Positions 47,707-57,088 are shown, counted from the first letter of the stretch. The stretch is 64,000 nucleotides of DNA from Aureococcus anophagefferens (GCF_000186865.1 NW_008705561.1:1-64000), one strand, 5' to 3'. Notes: generated by a model not told the origin, from the letters alone. A program made the numbers and translations.

Positions 47707-49147
47707 TTAGATCACCATGCTGGCCCGCTTCACGTTCGGGCGCTCGAAGCAGTCGTTGGCCGCGTAGTGGCGGCGGCCGCCCCACTCGACGTCCCACTTT
47801 TTGACCATGTGGCGGTCGTACGTGTCGCCGAAGTTCCAGCGCGGGAGGTGCGGGTCGCAGCAGTAGATGTCCGGGTAGCCGTCGCAGGGCGACGGCGTGT
47901 TGACCGTGCGCATGCGGTGCTTGTTGAGCCGCTTGAGGTGCTTGCCGTGGAGGCGCGAGTTGTGCCTGCGCGCGCGCGTCGGTCGCGGGTTCGCGCGCGT
48001 CGGCCGCGGGACCGCGGGTCCCGCGGGCTCTCCGAAGGGCTCCCGAGGGCTCCGGGGGCGGCGTCGCGCGCGGGCGTCGACGGCGCGCGGCTCTCCTCCG
48101 GCGGCGCGGCTCTCCTCCGGCGGCGCGGCTCTCCTCCGGCGGCGCGGCTCTCCTCCGGCGGCGCGGCTCTCCTCCGGCGCGCGTCGTTTTCCCGACGCCG
48201 GGCCTCGCTCGGGCGGGAACTCGGCGTCGATGATCTTCGGCTTGTCGATGAACTTCTTCTTCGTCGCCGCGAAGCCCTCGGCCTTGAGCTGGCGCTCCGT
48301 CTTGCCCTTCCACTCCTTGGCCTCGGGCATGGCCATCTCGCGGCGCACCTACGACGGCCGTGAGCGGCGAAGATCGGGCAAAGGCGCGCACCTTGGCGCT
48401 CCGCTTCTTGTGGACCTTGCGCTGGCGCGCGAAGTCCCACTTCTCGGACCGCTTGAGGACGTCGTCGCCGCGCGCGATGCCCACGGCCGCCTCGCGCTTC
48501 GTCGGCCGCGGCGGCGGCGAGTGCTTGCGCTTCGTCCGGTCGACGGGCATCATGCCGCCGCGGCGCCGCCGCCGCGGCGCCGTCTCGCGCGCGAGCTTCT
48601 CCTCGCGGAGCTTGTGGATCGTCTGCTGGCGGCGCTCCTCGCGCCGCTCCATGCGCGCGACGACGTCGTCGTCGTCGTCGTCGCCGTCGCGCCTCGCGTC
48701 GGAGAACTTCTTCTTCCGCACGAACGCCGGGTACCGCGGCGGCGGCTCGCGGTACGTGTTCGTGCCCCAGCGCGGCTTCGACGGCGCCTTGGTTTCCGTG
48801 CGGCGGCCCGCCGACGACGCGCGCGCCTTGGACATGCGGAGGAGCGTCCGCGGCGACGCGGGCGACTCGTCGGCCGCCGCGCGCCGCGCGTCGTCGTAGT
48901 CGACGGCCGCCCGGCGGGCCTCGTCGTCGACGGCCGGCTGGCTCGCGCTCCGCGCCAGGGACCCGTCCTCCAGCGCCGTCGTGCGGAGCGCCGCGTCGAG
49001 GCCCGGGCTGCTGGCGCTCTGGAGTAAGAGGGGCTCGTCGTTGCTCTGCAGCAGGTGCGAGTCTTCGAAGCTGAGCTTCTGCGACTCCTTCGCCGCCGTC
49101 GACTCCTCCTCGTAGAACTCGAGCGAGTACTCGGCCTCCGCGGCCAT
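47707..49147 (-). CDS. Hypothetical basic protein with an internal 19-bp minisatellite
   Basis: Exons 49147-48392 and 48348-47707 (465 aa), intron 48349-48391 (43 nt, GT-AG) joining KRSAK to VRREMAMPEAK. The N-terminal half is acidic then highly charged, with a Glu/Arg helix (MERREERRQQTIHKLREEK). The C-terminus has an aromatic/Cys/His-rich segment (DGYPDIYCCDPHLPRWNFGD, YDRHMVKKWDVEWGGRRHY) that looks like a conserved motif. In between, the repeat at 48089-48183 encodes alternating EESRAAGGEP and RRRRRAAPP. Function unknown; possibly cytoskeletal or axonemal by composition. Confidence 0.7.
48089..48183. repeat. 19-bp minisatellite, five units, inside a coding exon
   Basis: The unit GGCTCTCCTCCGGCGGCGC is repeated four times exactly, plus a fifth diverged copy. 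Because 19 is not a multiple of 3, each unit is read in a different frame and the protein periodicity is 19 residues (three units). Unit loss or gain would shift the frame unless three change together. Confidence 0.93.
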
Positions 49148-49277
49148 GGTCGACGTCGGAGGGCAGCCTCGGCCAAGCTATCGGCGCTGAGAAACTCCCC
49201 GGATGTTGCAGGCCGACGATGCCGTTGATACGCGCGATGGGCAGCAGTTGAGAGTCGATCGCATCTTTAAAACAGCG

Positions 49278-51458
49278 ATGCGCCGCTGCTGGGCGTGGCT
49301 GGGTTTGCTCGGCGCCCACGCGCAAGCCCTCGACGTGGCGATCCTGCTGTCGGGGCAGCTGCGCGGCTTCGTCGCCAGCGACACCTGGGCGACCTGGGGC
49401 ACGCACGTCGTCGACGTCCTCGCGCGCGCGGGGCTGGACTACGCGACGTACCTCTGCACGGACCTTGAGTTCGACGAGGCCTACGTCAACACCACCGTGC
49501 GAGAGCGGCTCAACGTCGTGTCGCACGACCGCTTCGACGTCCCGGCGAATCGGAGCTACGCGTTCAAGGCCGACAACTATGGCATGCGCCGCGCCCAGGT
49601 CTGCTACGAGCGCTACGCGGCGCGCGACGACGGCGCAACGACCTTGCTCCACTCGCGGCCCGACGTCAAGTGGCTCGCGGACATGCCGCCGCCGGGCACC
49701 GTGCCGCCCGGCCATGTCGGCCTCCGCGCGCGGACGCTCCTCTGGCAGCCCGGCGACGCGCCCTTCACGACGGACCACATGAAGGGCTCGACCTGCGGCG
49801 TCTACCCGGACCGCTGCGCCGCCGCCGTCGAGCTCACGCAAACCAACGGCGGCGCCAAGTGCGTGAACATCGACGACGAGTTCGCTGTCGTACCCGCGGC
49901 GCTCGCGCCGACATTCTACGCGCGCGAGCCGCCCGCCGAGCCCGCGGTCCACGCGACGGACTTCGCGCACGCCTTCAAGGCGTCGACCTGGATGGTCAAG
50001 AACTGCCGGCGGGAGTGCGTCGGCGGCATGCGCGAGGGCCAGCTCCTCGCGAACCTCGCGCGGCACTCGACGCCCGTCTACGTCATGCCGCTGCGCTTCG
50101 TCCTCTTCGGCCCCGGCACGCGGCGCGTGCGCGTGCTGGCGCCGACGGCCGAGATCGACTGCAACTTCCACGACGCCGACTGCCGCCTCGACGACCGGGG
50201 GAAGAAGGTGTGCTTCAAGCCGGAGAAGGGCGCGGCGGCCGGCGCGGCGGTCCCGGCGGCCGGCGCGGCGGTCCCGGCGGCCGGCGCGGCGGTCCCGGCG
50301 GCCGTCGCGGCGCCCGCGCCCGCGCCCGCGCCCGCGCCGCCGCCCGCGCCGCCGCGCGCCGCCGCCGCGACCTACATCGCGAACGCGTCCTTCGACGCGC
50401 GGCGCTTCGGCGTCGCGGTCCTCGGCGCGCCCGCGCGGCTCGACGACCCGGGCATCGGCCAGGCGTTCAACCCGAGCGTCGTCGCGTTGCCGGAGGCGAT
50501 GCGCGAGCGCCTGCCGGCGGCGGCGGTCTACGTCGCGGCGTTCCGCTTCGCGGAGTCGCAGTGCCGCCAGCTCCGGCAGCACGGCCGGCGGCTCGGCGGC
50601 GGCATGAAGTCCTACGCGCTCCTCCTCGACGCGTCCTTCAAGCTCGTCGCGCGCATCGTCGAGCCGACGGGCCGCGTCGTCAATCTGGGCATGCACGACG
50701 TGCGCCTCGAGCGCCACGGCGACGAGGTCCTGCTCCACGGCATGCACTACAAGGGAGGCGGCGCGACGTGGCGCCTCTCGACGCTCGCGCTCGAGCCCTT
50801 CCCGGGCAACGCGGCCAAGGTCCTGGGCCGCCTCGAGCGCTTCGAGCACCCGGACGTCGCCCGGCCCTGGCTCGACGGCATGGGCAAGAACTTCGGCATC
50901 GTCTGGTCCGGCGCGCGGTCCGACCCCTTCCGCGTGCTCTACTGGCTCACGGCGCCGCGCGGCGCCGACGTGCGCCGGGGCCTCCCGCCGCCGGCCGCCG
51001 CCGGCGAGGCGCCGCCCCTCGTCGTCGGCGGCCTCGAGGCCCACAACAACGTCTCGCCCGCGTCGCTCGCGCCGCGCCTCCCGGGGCTCCGCTTGGGCGT
51101 CTGCCACACGCACGACGAGTCGGCGCTGCCCGCGCACACGCTCGAGCCCGGCGGCTCGATCCACGGCAACACGTACCGGCACCACTTCTTCCTCCTCCGC
51201 GACGCGCCGCCCTACGACGTCCTCGCCGTCAGCCCCGCGTTCTGCTTCCCGTCCGCGGCGGACGGCGGCCGCTGCGACGTCATCCAGTTCGTCATGAGCC
51301 TCGACGCGACGCGCGACGGGTTCCGCGTGTCCTACGGCGTCAACGACTGCGAGGCCGCCGCCGTCGAGCTCGCGCTCGACGACATCCTCGCCTTTACGGA
51401 GTCGGGCCTCGGCCCCGACGTCGTCGTCCAGCTCCACGAGATCGGCGCGGGGTCTTAA
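49278..51458 (+). CDS. Two-domain secreted glycosyltransferase-like / glycosidase-like protein
   Basis: 726 aa with leader MRRCWAWLGLLGAHAQA. Domain 1 (residues ~18-300): VAILLSGQLRGFVASDTW, LLHSRPDVKWLADM, NIDDEFAVVPAALA, paralogous to the gene at 21697-22726. A linker of three GAAVPAA repeats and (AP)n follows (~318-365). Domain 2 (~380-726) has beta-propeller-like strands, IGQAFNPSVVALP, NFGIVWSG, SIHGNTYRHHFFLL and VSYGVNDCEAAAVELALDDI. These resemble the five-bladed fold of GH43/GH130-type proteins, where the late Y-G-x-x-D-C block is common. Catalysis is not established for either half. Confidence 0.75.
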   Translation: MRRCWAWLGLLGAHAQALDVAILLSGQLRGFVASDTWATWGTHVVDVLARAGLDYATYLCTDLEFDEAYVNTTVRERLNVVSHDRFDVPANRSYAFKADNYGMRRAQVCYERYAARDDGATTLLHSRPDVKWLADMPPPGTVPPGHVGLRARTLLWQPGDAPFTTDHMKGSTCGVYPDRCAAAVELTQTNGGAKCVNIDDEFAVVPAALAPTFYAREPPAEPAVHATDFAHAFKASTWMVKNCRRECVGGMREGQLLANLARHSTPVYVMPLRFVLFGPGTRRVRVLAPTAEIDCNFHDADCRLDDRGKKVCFKPEKGAAAGAAVPAAGAAVPAAGAAVPAAVAAPAPAPAPAPPPAPPRAAAATYIANASFDARRFGVAVLGAPARLDDPGIGQAFNPSVVALPEAMRERLPAAAVYVAAFRFAESQCRQLRQHGRRLGGGMKSYALLLDASFKLVARIVEPTGRVVNLGMHDVRLERHGDEVLLHGMHYKGGGATWRLSTLALEPFPGNAAKVLGRLERFEHPDVARPWLDGMGKNFGIVWSGARSDPFRVLYWLTAPRGADVRRGLPPPAAAGEAPPLVVGGLEAHNNVSPASLAPRLPGLRLGVCHTHDESALPAHTLEPGGSIHGNTYRHHFFLLRDAPPYDVLAVSPAFCFPSAADGGRCDVIQFVMSLDATRDGFRVSYGVNDCEAAAVELALDDILAFTESGLGPDVVVQLHEIGAGS

Positions 51459-51462
51459 AGTA

Positions 51463-51476
51463 TCCCGCCGGCGGGA
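51463..51476. repeat. 14-bp palindrome TCCCGCCGGCGGGA after a stop codon
   Basis: It begins 5 bp after the stop of the gene ending at 51458 and is preceded by TTAAAGTA. It shares its core and leader with the palindrome at 43784-43805. Confidence 0.8.
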
Positions 51477-51490
51477 CTCCATGTTAGTCG

Positions 51491-52411
51491 TCACCGGCGG
51501 CGTCGTCGATGCGCGCGGCCGAGGCCGCCCCGCTTCTCGACGAAGGCCGCGCGCGCGGGGCGGAGCGACGCGCTCGGGGGCAGCGCGCGGCGCTTGACGA
51601 GGTCGAAGACGACGCTCGTGCCGTGGCGGAGCTTGGCGACGTCGCGCCGCGCGCCACGCGGCGACCGCCAGGGCAGGCCCTTCAGGTATCCCCGCGCGTC
51701 GTCGAGCGCGTCCGCGCGCTGGTAGAAGGCCGGCGCCTCCGCGTCGGCGACGTCGTCGAAGTACTGGTAGAAGACCGCGCCGCCGAACGGCGACGCGTCC
51801 GCGAGCGCCTTCATGGAGCCGTAGGTCGTCAGCGCGACGTGCTTCTCGTTGCCGCCGTCGACGCGCCGGTCGCCGGCGCGGCGCACGCGGCCGCGCAGCA
51901 CGGGGTGGCCGTAGTCCGGCACGCTCACGCGGACCCAGCCGCCGGGCTTGAGCACGCGGTGGAACTCCGCGAAGAGTAGGGCGACGCTCGCGGCGTCGAT
52001 GTGCTCCAGCGCGTGCTCGGAGAGCACCTGGTCGACGCTCTCGTCGTCGAGCGGGAACGGGCGGCGCGGGTCGTAGCAGACGCAGTTCGACCCGCAGTGC
52101 GGCAGCTCGCGCGTGCACCAGAACCACGTCGCGTTCGCCTCCGCCGGCGTCCGGTCGTTCTCGACGGCGACGAAGTCGCGGAACTTGGGGTTCGGATGCT
52201 TGTCGCCGAGGCCGCCGCCGAAGTTGAGGCGCCGGATGGGCAGCGCGCGGACCTGGGCCCAGGAGCTCACCTCGTAGGTCCCGTTCGGCAGCAGCGCGTC
52301 GCCGCCGAAGATGTCGAGCTCGTACTGCTTCGGGCAGGGCTTGGCGGGCTGCAGCGACCCGCCGAGCGCGCGCCGCAGGAGCAGCGACAGCAGCGCGGCG
52401 CGATGAAGCAT
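51491..52411 (-). CDS. Secretory SAM-dependent methyltransferase (Methyltransf_11-like)
   Basis: 306 aa with leader MLHRAALLSLLLRRALGGSL. LNFGGGLGDKHPNPKFRDFV takes the motif I place, FPLDDESVDQVLSEHALEHI (~residue 118-137) is the typical post-motif strand, and FHRVLKPGGWVRVSVPDYG the next. Such class I domains with D-x-S-x-D and L-K-P-G-G motifs methylate small molecules or sugars. The luminal leader and neighbouring sulfotransferases suggest glycan O-methylation. Arg-rich C-terminus. Confidence 0.82.
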   Translation of the reverse strand: MLHRAALLSLLLRRALGGSLQPAKPCPKQYELDIFGGDALLPNGTYEVSSWAQVRALPIRRLNFGGGLGDKHPNPKFRDFVAVENDRTPAEANATWFWCTRELPHCGSNCVCYDPRRPFPLDDESVDQVLSEHALEHIDAASVALLFAEFHRVLKPGGWVRVSVPDYGHPVLRGRVRRAGDRRVDGGNEKHVALTTYGSMKALADASPFGGAVFYQYFDDVADAEAPAFYQRADALDDARGYLKGLPWRSPRGARRDVAKLRHGTSVVFDLVKRRALPPSASLRPARAAFVEKRGGLGRAHRRRRR

Positions 52412-52524
52412 TAGTAGACCATCATCGTGGCTGCCCGCTGCAAGCAAGACTTCAACCAAGAGCCAAAAAATAAAATCGGGAGCGACGCGTGTGGAAGCGT
52501 CGCGAGCACGAGCACGAACGCGGC

Positions 52525-53490
52525 TTACGCGTCCCTCCGCTGCGACCGGGCGACGAGGAGCTGCGCGTCGAGCATCGCGCCGGCCGCGCGGTAGAGGCGG
52601 AGCTCGAGGGCGTTCTGCCTGGCGACCTCGGCGCGCTGGGCGTCGTCGAGGGTGCCCCGGGGCGTGCTCCCGATCTGGACGCGGCCGCGGCCCTTCTCGC
52701 AGCCGTGGCGGAGGCCGCGGAGCCAGGGCTGGAAGTACGAGAGCGCCTCCGCGGTGTCGTTGCAGCGCTCGAGGACGCCGACGACGCAGCGCTGCATGTG
52801 CGCGAGGGCCGCGTCGAGGGCCTTGGGCGCGCCGTCGCCGCCGCCGGCGCGCGCCGTGAGGAAGCTCACGGCGTCCTCGTCGCGGCGGCCGAAGTCGCCG
52901 AGGACGCGGAACGGCTCGTTGTTGCAGCCCTCGCGCTGGCGGCTGCGCGCGCCCGGGAGCGCGGACCGCAGGGCCGACGCGTTGTAGGCGTGGAACGGCG
53001 CGTAGGGCGACTTGGCGACGCCGCCGCGCTGCTGGACGAAGCGGAAGTTCCAGCAGCTCGCGACGCGCGACACGGGCTCGCGGAAGATCGTGAGGCAGTC
53101 GAAGCCGCCGGGCAGGGCCGCCGCGACGCGGGGCCAGTAGAGGTGGCCGCCGACGACGGACGCGTTGCCCAGCCCGCCCCGCGGCGGCTCGTAGGTCCGG
53201 CAGTCGACGCCGTCGTAGCACGCGAGCCACGAGCCGAGCGCCTGCTCCCGCGCGAGCCGCCGGAGCTGGCCCCGGAACGTCGTGCCGCCCGTCTTCCGCT
53301 GGTGCAGGAAGACGAACGGCCGCGCCGGCGACGGCGCGACGCCGACGCGCGCGGCCATGGCGCGCCGCGCCGCGACGGCCCCGTCGACGTAGCGCTGCGT
53401 GATCTCGTCGTACTCGGCGGCCCGCGCGACGTCGTCGCTCGCGGAGATCCGCGCGGCGGCCAGCAGCAGCGCGACCGCGACGATTCCCAT
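52525..53490 (-). CDS. Golgi-type sulfotransferase (Sulfotransfer_2, HS2ST-like)
   Basis: 321 aa with leader MGIVAVALLLAAARISAS. FVFLHQRKTGGTTFRGQLRR (~residue 59-78) is the 5'-PSB loop with Lys and GGTT; CLTIFREPVSRVASCWNFRF (~131-150) is the 3'-phosphate motif. The spacing of the two and the R-x-P-V-S-R-x-x-S-x-W form match heparan-sulfate-type O-sulfotransferases. Acceptor probably an anionic polysaccharide. First of three different sulfotransferases within 3 kb. Confidence 0.9.
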   Translation of the reverse strand: MGIVAVALLLAAARISASDDVARAAEYDEITQRYVDGAVAARRAMAARVGVAPSPARPFVFLHQRKTGGTTFRGQLRRLAREQALGSWLACYDGVDCRTYEPPRGGLGNASVVGGHLYWPRVAAALPGGFDCLTIFREPVSRVASCWNFRFVQQRGGVAKSPYAPFHAYNASALRSALPGARSRQREGCNNEPFRVLGDFGRRDEDAVSFLTARAGGGDGAPKALDAALAHMQRCVVGVLERCNDTAEALSYFQPWLRGLRHGCEKGRGRVQIGSTPRGTLDDAQRAEVARQNALELRLYRAAGAMLDAQLLVARSQRRDA

Positions 53491-53748
53491 GCGCGTGTGT
53501 TGTTTAGCGACTACAGGTGGGCGTGTATCGCACCATCTTGGGTAGCTGCCATATGCATCATACAATTGTATGACCCTTTCAGATTCGCAAACCTTGTATG
53601 GCTGCTTGAGGTCTATCGAGCAGCGAGCTTGAAGTTGACGAGCAGCGGCGTCCAGCTCGAGATATATAGCTGCATAAATTAAACTGCACGTTGACGTCAA
53701 GCAGTGGGCGCCGCAATTTTGCACGTGATGGCAGCCCATTCTTGAGCA

Positions 53749-54648
53749 ATGCGATGGCTCGTCGCCGGCCTCGTCGCGTGCCGCGTCGCCGCGGGCTCCT
53801 TCGCCGAAACGCGCCTGGAGATGGCGAGACGCGCGACGAGGCTCGCGTACAACAAGGTCGGCAAGGCCGGCTCGTCGGAGCTGACGAACGTGATCCTGCG
53901 CGTCCGCGCGGCGCGGGGCCTGCCGCCGCCGCCGCGGGCCGGCCCCTTCCACCCCGACGCGGCGGCGCTCGCCGCGAAGCTCGCCGCCGTGCCGGCCGGC
54001 GGCGTGTGGATGAACCACGCGGGCCACGCGCGGACGGCGGACGACTTCGCGTGGATCACCCTCGTCCGCGAGCCCGTGGACCGCGCCCAGAGCCTCTTCT
54101 ACTACTTCGTCGACCCCGTGAGCCGCAAGCGGCAGAAGGCGCTCGCGTCCGAGCGCGCGCGGCTCAACGACACGGCGTGCGGCTGCGGCGGCGCGGAGTT
54201 CGACGCGTGCGTACTCCTCCGCGAGGCCAACGGCTGCCCCCTGGGCTGCAGCACGCAGCAGCACGAGGCCTTCTGCGCGCCCGGCGCCCGGAACTGCTCC
54301 ATCGCCGACGCGGTCCGCGCGCTCGACGACGACTACGTCTTCGTCGGCCTCACGGAGGAGTACGACCTCTCCGTCGCGGTCCTCGAGCGGCTCCTGCCCC
54401 AGTTCTTCGCCGGCGCGTCGGCCGTCCTCCACGACGGCCACGCCGTCCCCAAGGTCACGAGCGCGCGGAACCCGGCGACGGGCACGCGCGGCGCCGGCGC
54501 CGTGTCCAAGGAGGCGCGGAAGATCCTCATGAACACGACGTCCTGCAGGGCCGAGGCGCGCTTCTACGCCGCCGCCAAGCGGCGCTTCTGGCTCGTGGCG
54601 GCCGCGGTCTTCGGGGACGAGCTGCTGGACGTGGCGCGGAGGCGTTAG
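53749..54648 (+). CDS. Sulfotransferase of the 2-O-sulfotransferase type
   Basis: 299 aa with leader MRWLVAGLVACRVAAGSFA. LAYNKVGKAGSSELTNVILR (~residue 32-51) resembles the uronyl/heparan 2-O-sulfotransferase loop (N-K-x-x-K-x-x-S-S/T), and FAWITLVREPVDRAQSLFYY (~99-118) is the 3'-phosphate motif. HDGH and several Cys pairs follow, consistent with a disulfide-bonded luminal enzyme. Divergent from the previous sulfotransferase by 258 bp. Confidence 0.88.
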   Translation: MRWLVAGLVACRVAAGSFAETRLEMARRATRLAYNKVGKAGSSELTNVILRVRAARGLPPPPRAGPFHPDAAALAAKLAAVPAGGVWMNHAGHARTADDFAWITLVREPVDRAQSLFYYFVDPVSRKRQKALASERARLNDTACGCGGAEFDACVLLREANGCPLGCSTQQHEAFCAPGARNCSIADAVRALDDDYVFVGLTEEYDLSVAVLERLLPQFFAGASAVLHDGHAVPKVTSARNPATGTRGAGAVSKEARKILMNTTSCRAEARFYAAAKRRFWLVAAAVFGDELLDVARRR

Positions 54649-54658
54649 GTTGCCGCAG

Positions 54659-55483
54659 TTAACGCGGGCGCGCGAGGAGGTCGCGAACGACGTGTGCGGG
54701 CGGCGGCCGCGGCGCGCGCGCCTGCGTGCGCGCGATCTCCGCGGCGCCGCGGTAGAGGGCGTGGTCGAGCGCCATGCGCCCCCGCAGGAAGCCCCGCGTG
54801 AGCGCGGGCAGCCGCTCGAGCGAGCAGTACTCGCCGACGTTGTGCTCGTGGGCGAAGTTGCGGGCGAAGAAGCCGGCGTCGTCCGCGCCGGTCAGCCGCG
54901 CGAGCGTGGCGAGAAACTCGGTCGCGTTGCCGTCGGTGCCGACGACGAAGTCCCGCGCCAGTGCCCGAAGCGCCCGGGGCACGGCCTCGAACGAGTCGGC
55001 GCCGAGGACCGCCGCGTAGGGGTTCGCCCCCGTGCGGAGGTCCCGGCGCGAGCCGTTGACGTACGGCTCGAGCAACTCGATCGTGTAGTCGGCGCAGGCG
55101 ACGCCGCGGAGGCGGCGCCAGTGGAGCATGTGGACCATCGAAACCCAGCGGCTCGCGGGCTCGCGCAGGAAGGCGAAGAACGCGACGCGCTTTTGCATGG
55201 GCCGGGACGCGCCACACGGCGACTTACTCAGCGGCACGCGCCCGCCGGGGACGAGCGACCGGAGGCCGCCCGCCCGGAACAGGGCCAGGCCGTGGTGCTC
55301 CATGTAGGAGAGGTTCTGGCCGAGCGACTTGTAGAGCATCTCCCGCATCGACGACGAATAGGACTTGAAAAACTTGAGGCCCACGACGGCCACCGGGGGA
55401 TCGGCGAGCTGACCGGCATAGCACGGCCCGTGACTGGCGCCGACGCTCAAGGCGAGGGCGACCACGGGGAATGCTGTCAACAT
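54659..55483 (-). CDS. Sulfotransferase-like protein (third type in the cluster)
   Basis: 274 aa with leader MLTAFPVVALALSVGASHG. VAVVGLKFFKSYSSSMREML (~residue 31-50) occupies the 5'-PSB position, with Ser-rich loop and Lys. VAFFAFLREPASRWVSMVHM (~100-119) is a good 3'-phosphate motif, with Arg and Ser as in Gal3ST-like families. HEHNVGEYCSLERLPALTRG is in the C-terminal half. Convergent with the previous sulfotransferase with 10 bp between stops. Confidence 0.8.
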   Translation of the reverse strand: MLTAFPVVALALSVGASHGPCYAGQLADPPVAVVGLKFFKSYSSSMREMLYKSLGQNLSYMEHHGLALFRAGGLRSLVPGGRVPLSKSPCGASRPMQKRVAFFAFLREPASRWVSMVHMLHWRRLRGVACADYTIELLEPYVNGSRRDLRTGANPYAAVLGADSFEAVPRALRALARDFVVGTDGNATEFLATLARLTGADDAGFFARNFAHEHNVGEYCSLERLPALTRGFLRGRMALDHALYRGAAEIARTQARAPRPPPAHVVRDLLARPR

Positions 55484-55567
55484 CGACGAGGGGGGTATGA
55501 CATTGTGTTCATAGCTCCCGGCTAACCTTTACCCTGCTTGATGTTGCAGCTCGAAGGCGACGACGAC

Positions 55568-57088
55568 ATGGTGCGTGTGAAACCTTCGGTCCTCTTCCTG
55601 GGCCTCACCGCGGTGAGCGCCTACCACCCGGCCGTGCCCGCGTCGCGCATCGCGCTGCGGCGTTCCACGGTGCGCCACCTCTTCGACGCCAAGGGGAACC
55701 CCATCGCGCCGACGACGCCGCCCGCGGGCGGCGGCGCCGAGAACCAGGACCACGAGGTCACGCTCGGCGAGCTGATCTTCTCGTCGCGGGACCCGCGGCT
55801 GGACGTCGCGACGACGCCCGAGCTCTACGGCGACGACTTCTGCGCCTTCGTCGAGGGCAAGGCGGACGACTCGGAGGACATGGAGGAGCGCGTCGCGCTC
55901 AAGTCGCTCGTCGAGATGGTGCGGGACACGCACAAGGCCATCGAGAACGCGCGCAAGGACGCGGAGGAGATCGAGCGGCGCATGATGGCGGCGGCCAACG
56001 GCGAGGACGAGGACGCGCCGGCCGCGGCCGCGAGCGACGCGTCCGTCGACGTGCTCGCGGCGGCGCGCGCGGCGACGCTCGGCGACGTCTACGAGGGCGG
56101 CGACGCGGGCCCCGCCATCGACGTCGGGCCGACGGAGGCGGGCCTCAGCGGCGAGGCCCTGCGCACCTACGACGCGCTCCTCACGTCGCTCGTCGCGGCG
56201 GCCGCCGACGGCAACGTCGCGTCGGCCGTCGAGGGCGCGTTCGAGCGCTGCGACTACAGCCTCCTGACCCTGGCGTCGGAGCGCCAGCAGGCCGGCGGCG
56301 ACGACGCGGAAGCCCTCGCGGCCGTCATCGACGCCGTCAACGGCCTCGCGGCGAAGCGCCTCGAGCAGGCCGCGGCGCGCCTCGGGTCCGTGCTCAAGGC
56401 GGGCGACCCGTCGAAGATGATGGCCAAGATCACGGAGCTCGCCGTGTCCGGCGGCGTCGACACGCAGCTCGTGGAGCTCCTCGAGGCGAACCGCCAGCAG
56501 GCCGCCGCCGCGGGCCCCGCGGGCGCCCAGGCGGCCGAGCTCATGAAGAATCTCGCGTCCCGGTGCCGCGACGAGATGGACAAGCGCGAGACGGGCCCGG
56601 AGATCCGGTTGCTGCGCGCCCTGCTGCGCAGCGACGACGAGGACACGCGCAAGCAGCTCCTCGTGCGCGCCTTCGAGCCCAAGGAGGCCATCGCGCTCGG
56701 CTTTGGCGACGACGCGGCGACGACCGCCGAGGGCGTCGAGGTCGAGCCGCCCAAGTTCATCGACGCCTGCCTGAAGCTCATCGCCGACTTCGGGAACGTC
56801 GACGACAACGGCGCGCCCCTCGCCGACCGCGTCCGCGCCATCGCGGCGCAGGCCGAGAAGGTCGCGACGGAGTTGTTCGGCGACTGCGACAGCCCCCGGG
56901 CGCTCCAGGACAAAATGTGGAACGAGGCCACGACGTCCGTCTTCGACCTCGAGGCCGTCGAGATGGCCGCCGAGGCCCAGGGCGAGAACGTGCCCTGGTC
57001 GGACGACCGCTACGACGACATGCTCCCCGAGGGCTGGGACCACGCCGGCCCGGGCGGCCAGATCAAGAAGAGCATCGGCGGCGGCTAG
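55568..57088 (+). CDS. Conserved plastid-targeted protein of unknown function
   Basis: 506 aa from MVRVKPSVLFLGLTAVSAYH (signal peptide), followed by a basic Ser/Arg-rich transit-like stretch (SRIALRRSTVRHLF). The mature part is mostly helical and acidic: SLVEMVRDTHKAIENARKDA, AAARLGSVLKAGDPSKMMAK, ELMKNLASRCRDEMDKRETG, PEIRLLRALLRSDDEDTRKQ. The composition resembles chloroplast proteins of unknown function with helical repeats. An upstream in-frame ATG at 55538 would spoil the signal peptide, hence this start. Confidence 0.75.
   Translation: MVRVKPSVLFLGLTAVSAYHPAVPASRIALRRSTVRHLFDAKGNPIAPTTPPAGGGAENQDHEVTLGELIFSSRDPRLDVATTPELYGDDFCAFVEGKADDSEDMEERVALKSLVEMVRDTHKAIENARKDAEEIERRMMAAANGEDEDAPAAAASDASVDVLAAARAATLGDVYEGGDAGPAIDVGPTEAGLSGEALRTYDALLTSLVAAAADGNVASAVEGAFERCDYSLLTLASERQQAGGDDAEALAAVIDAVNGLAAKRLEQAAARLGSVLKAGDPSKMMAKITELAVSGGVDTQLVELLEANRQQAAAAGPAGAQAAELMKNLASRCRDEMDKRETGPEIRLLRALLRSDDEDTRKQLLVRAFEPKEAIALGFGDDAATTAEGVEVEPPKFIDACLKLIADFGNVDDNGAPLADRVRAIAAQAEKVATELFGDCDSPRALQDKMWNEATTSVFDLEAVEMAAEAQGENVPWSDDRYDDMLPEGWDHAGPGGQIKKSIGGG

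Noticed and set aside
47730..52127. 1465-codon minus-strand open frame
   Set aside because: Spans several real genes in wrong phases; extremely Arg/Val/Asp-rich; absence of stops reflects GC content only.
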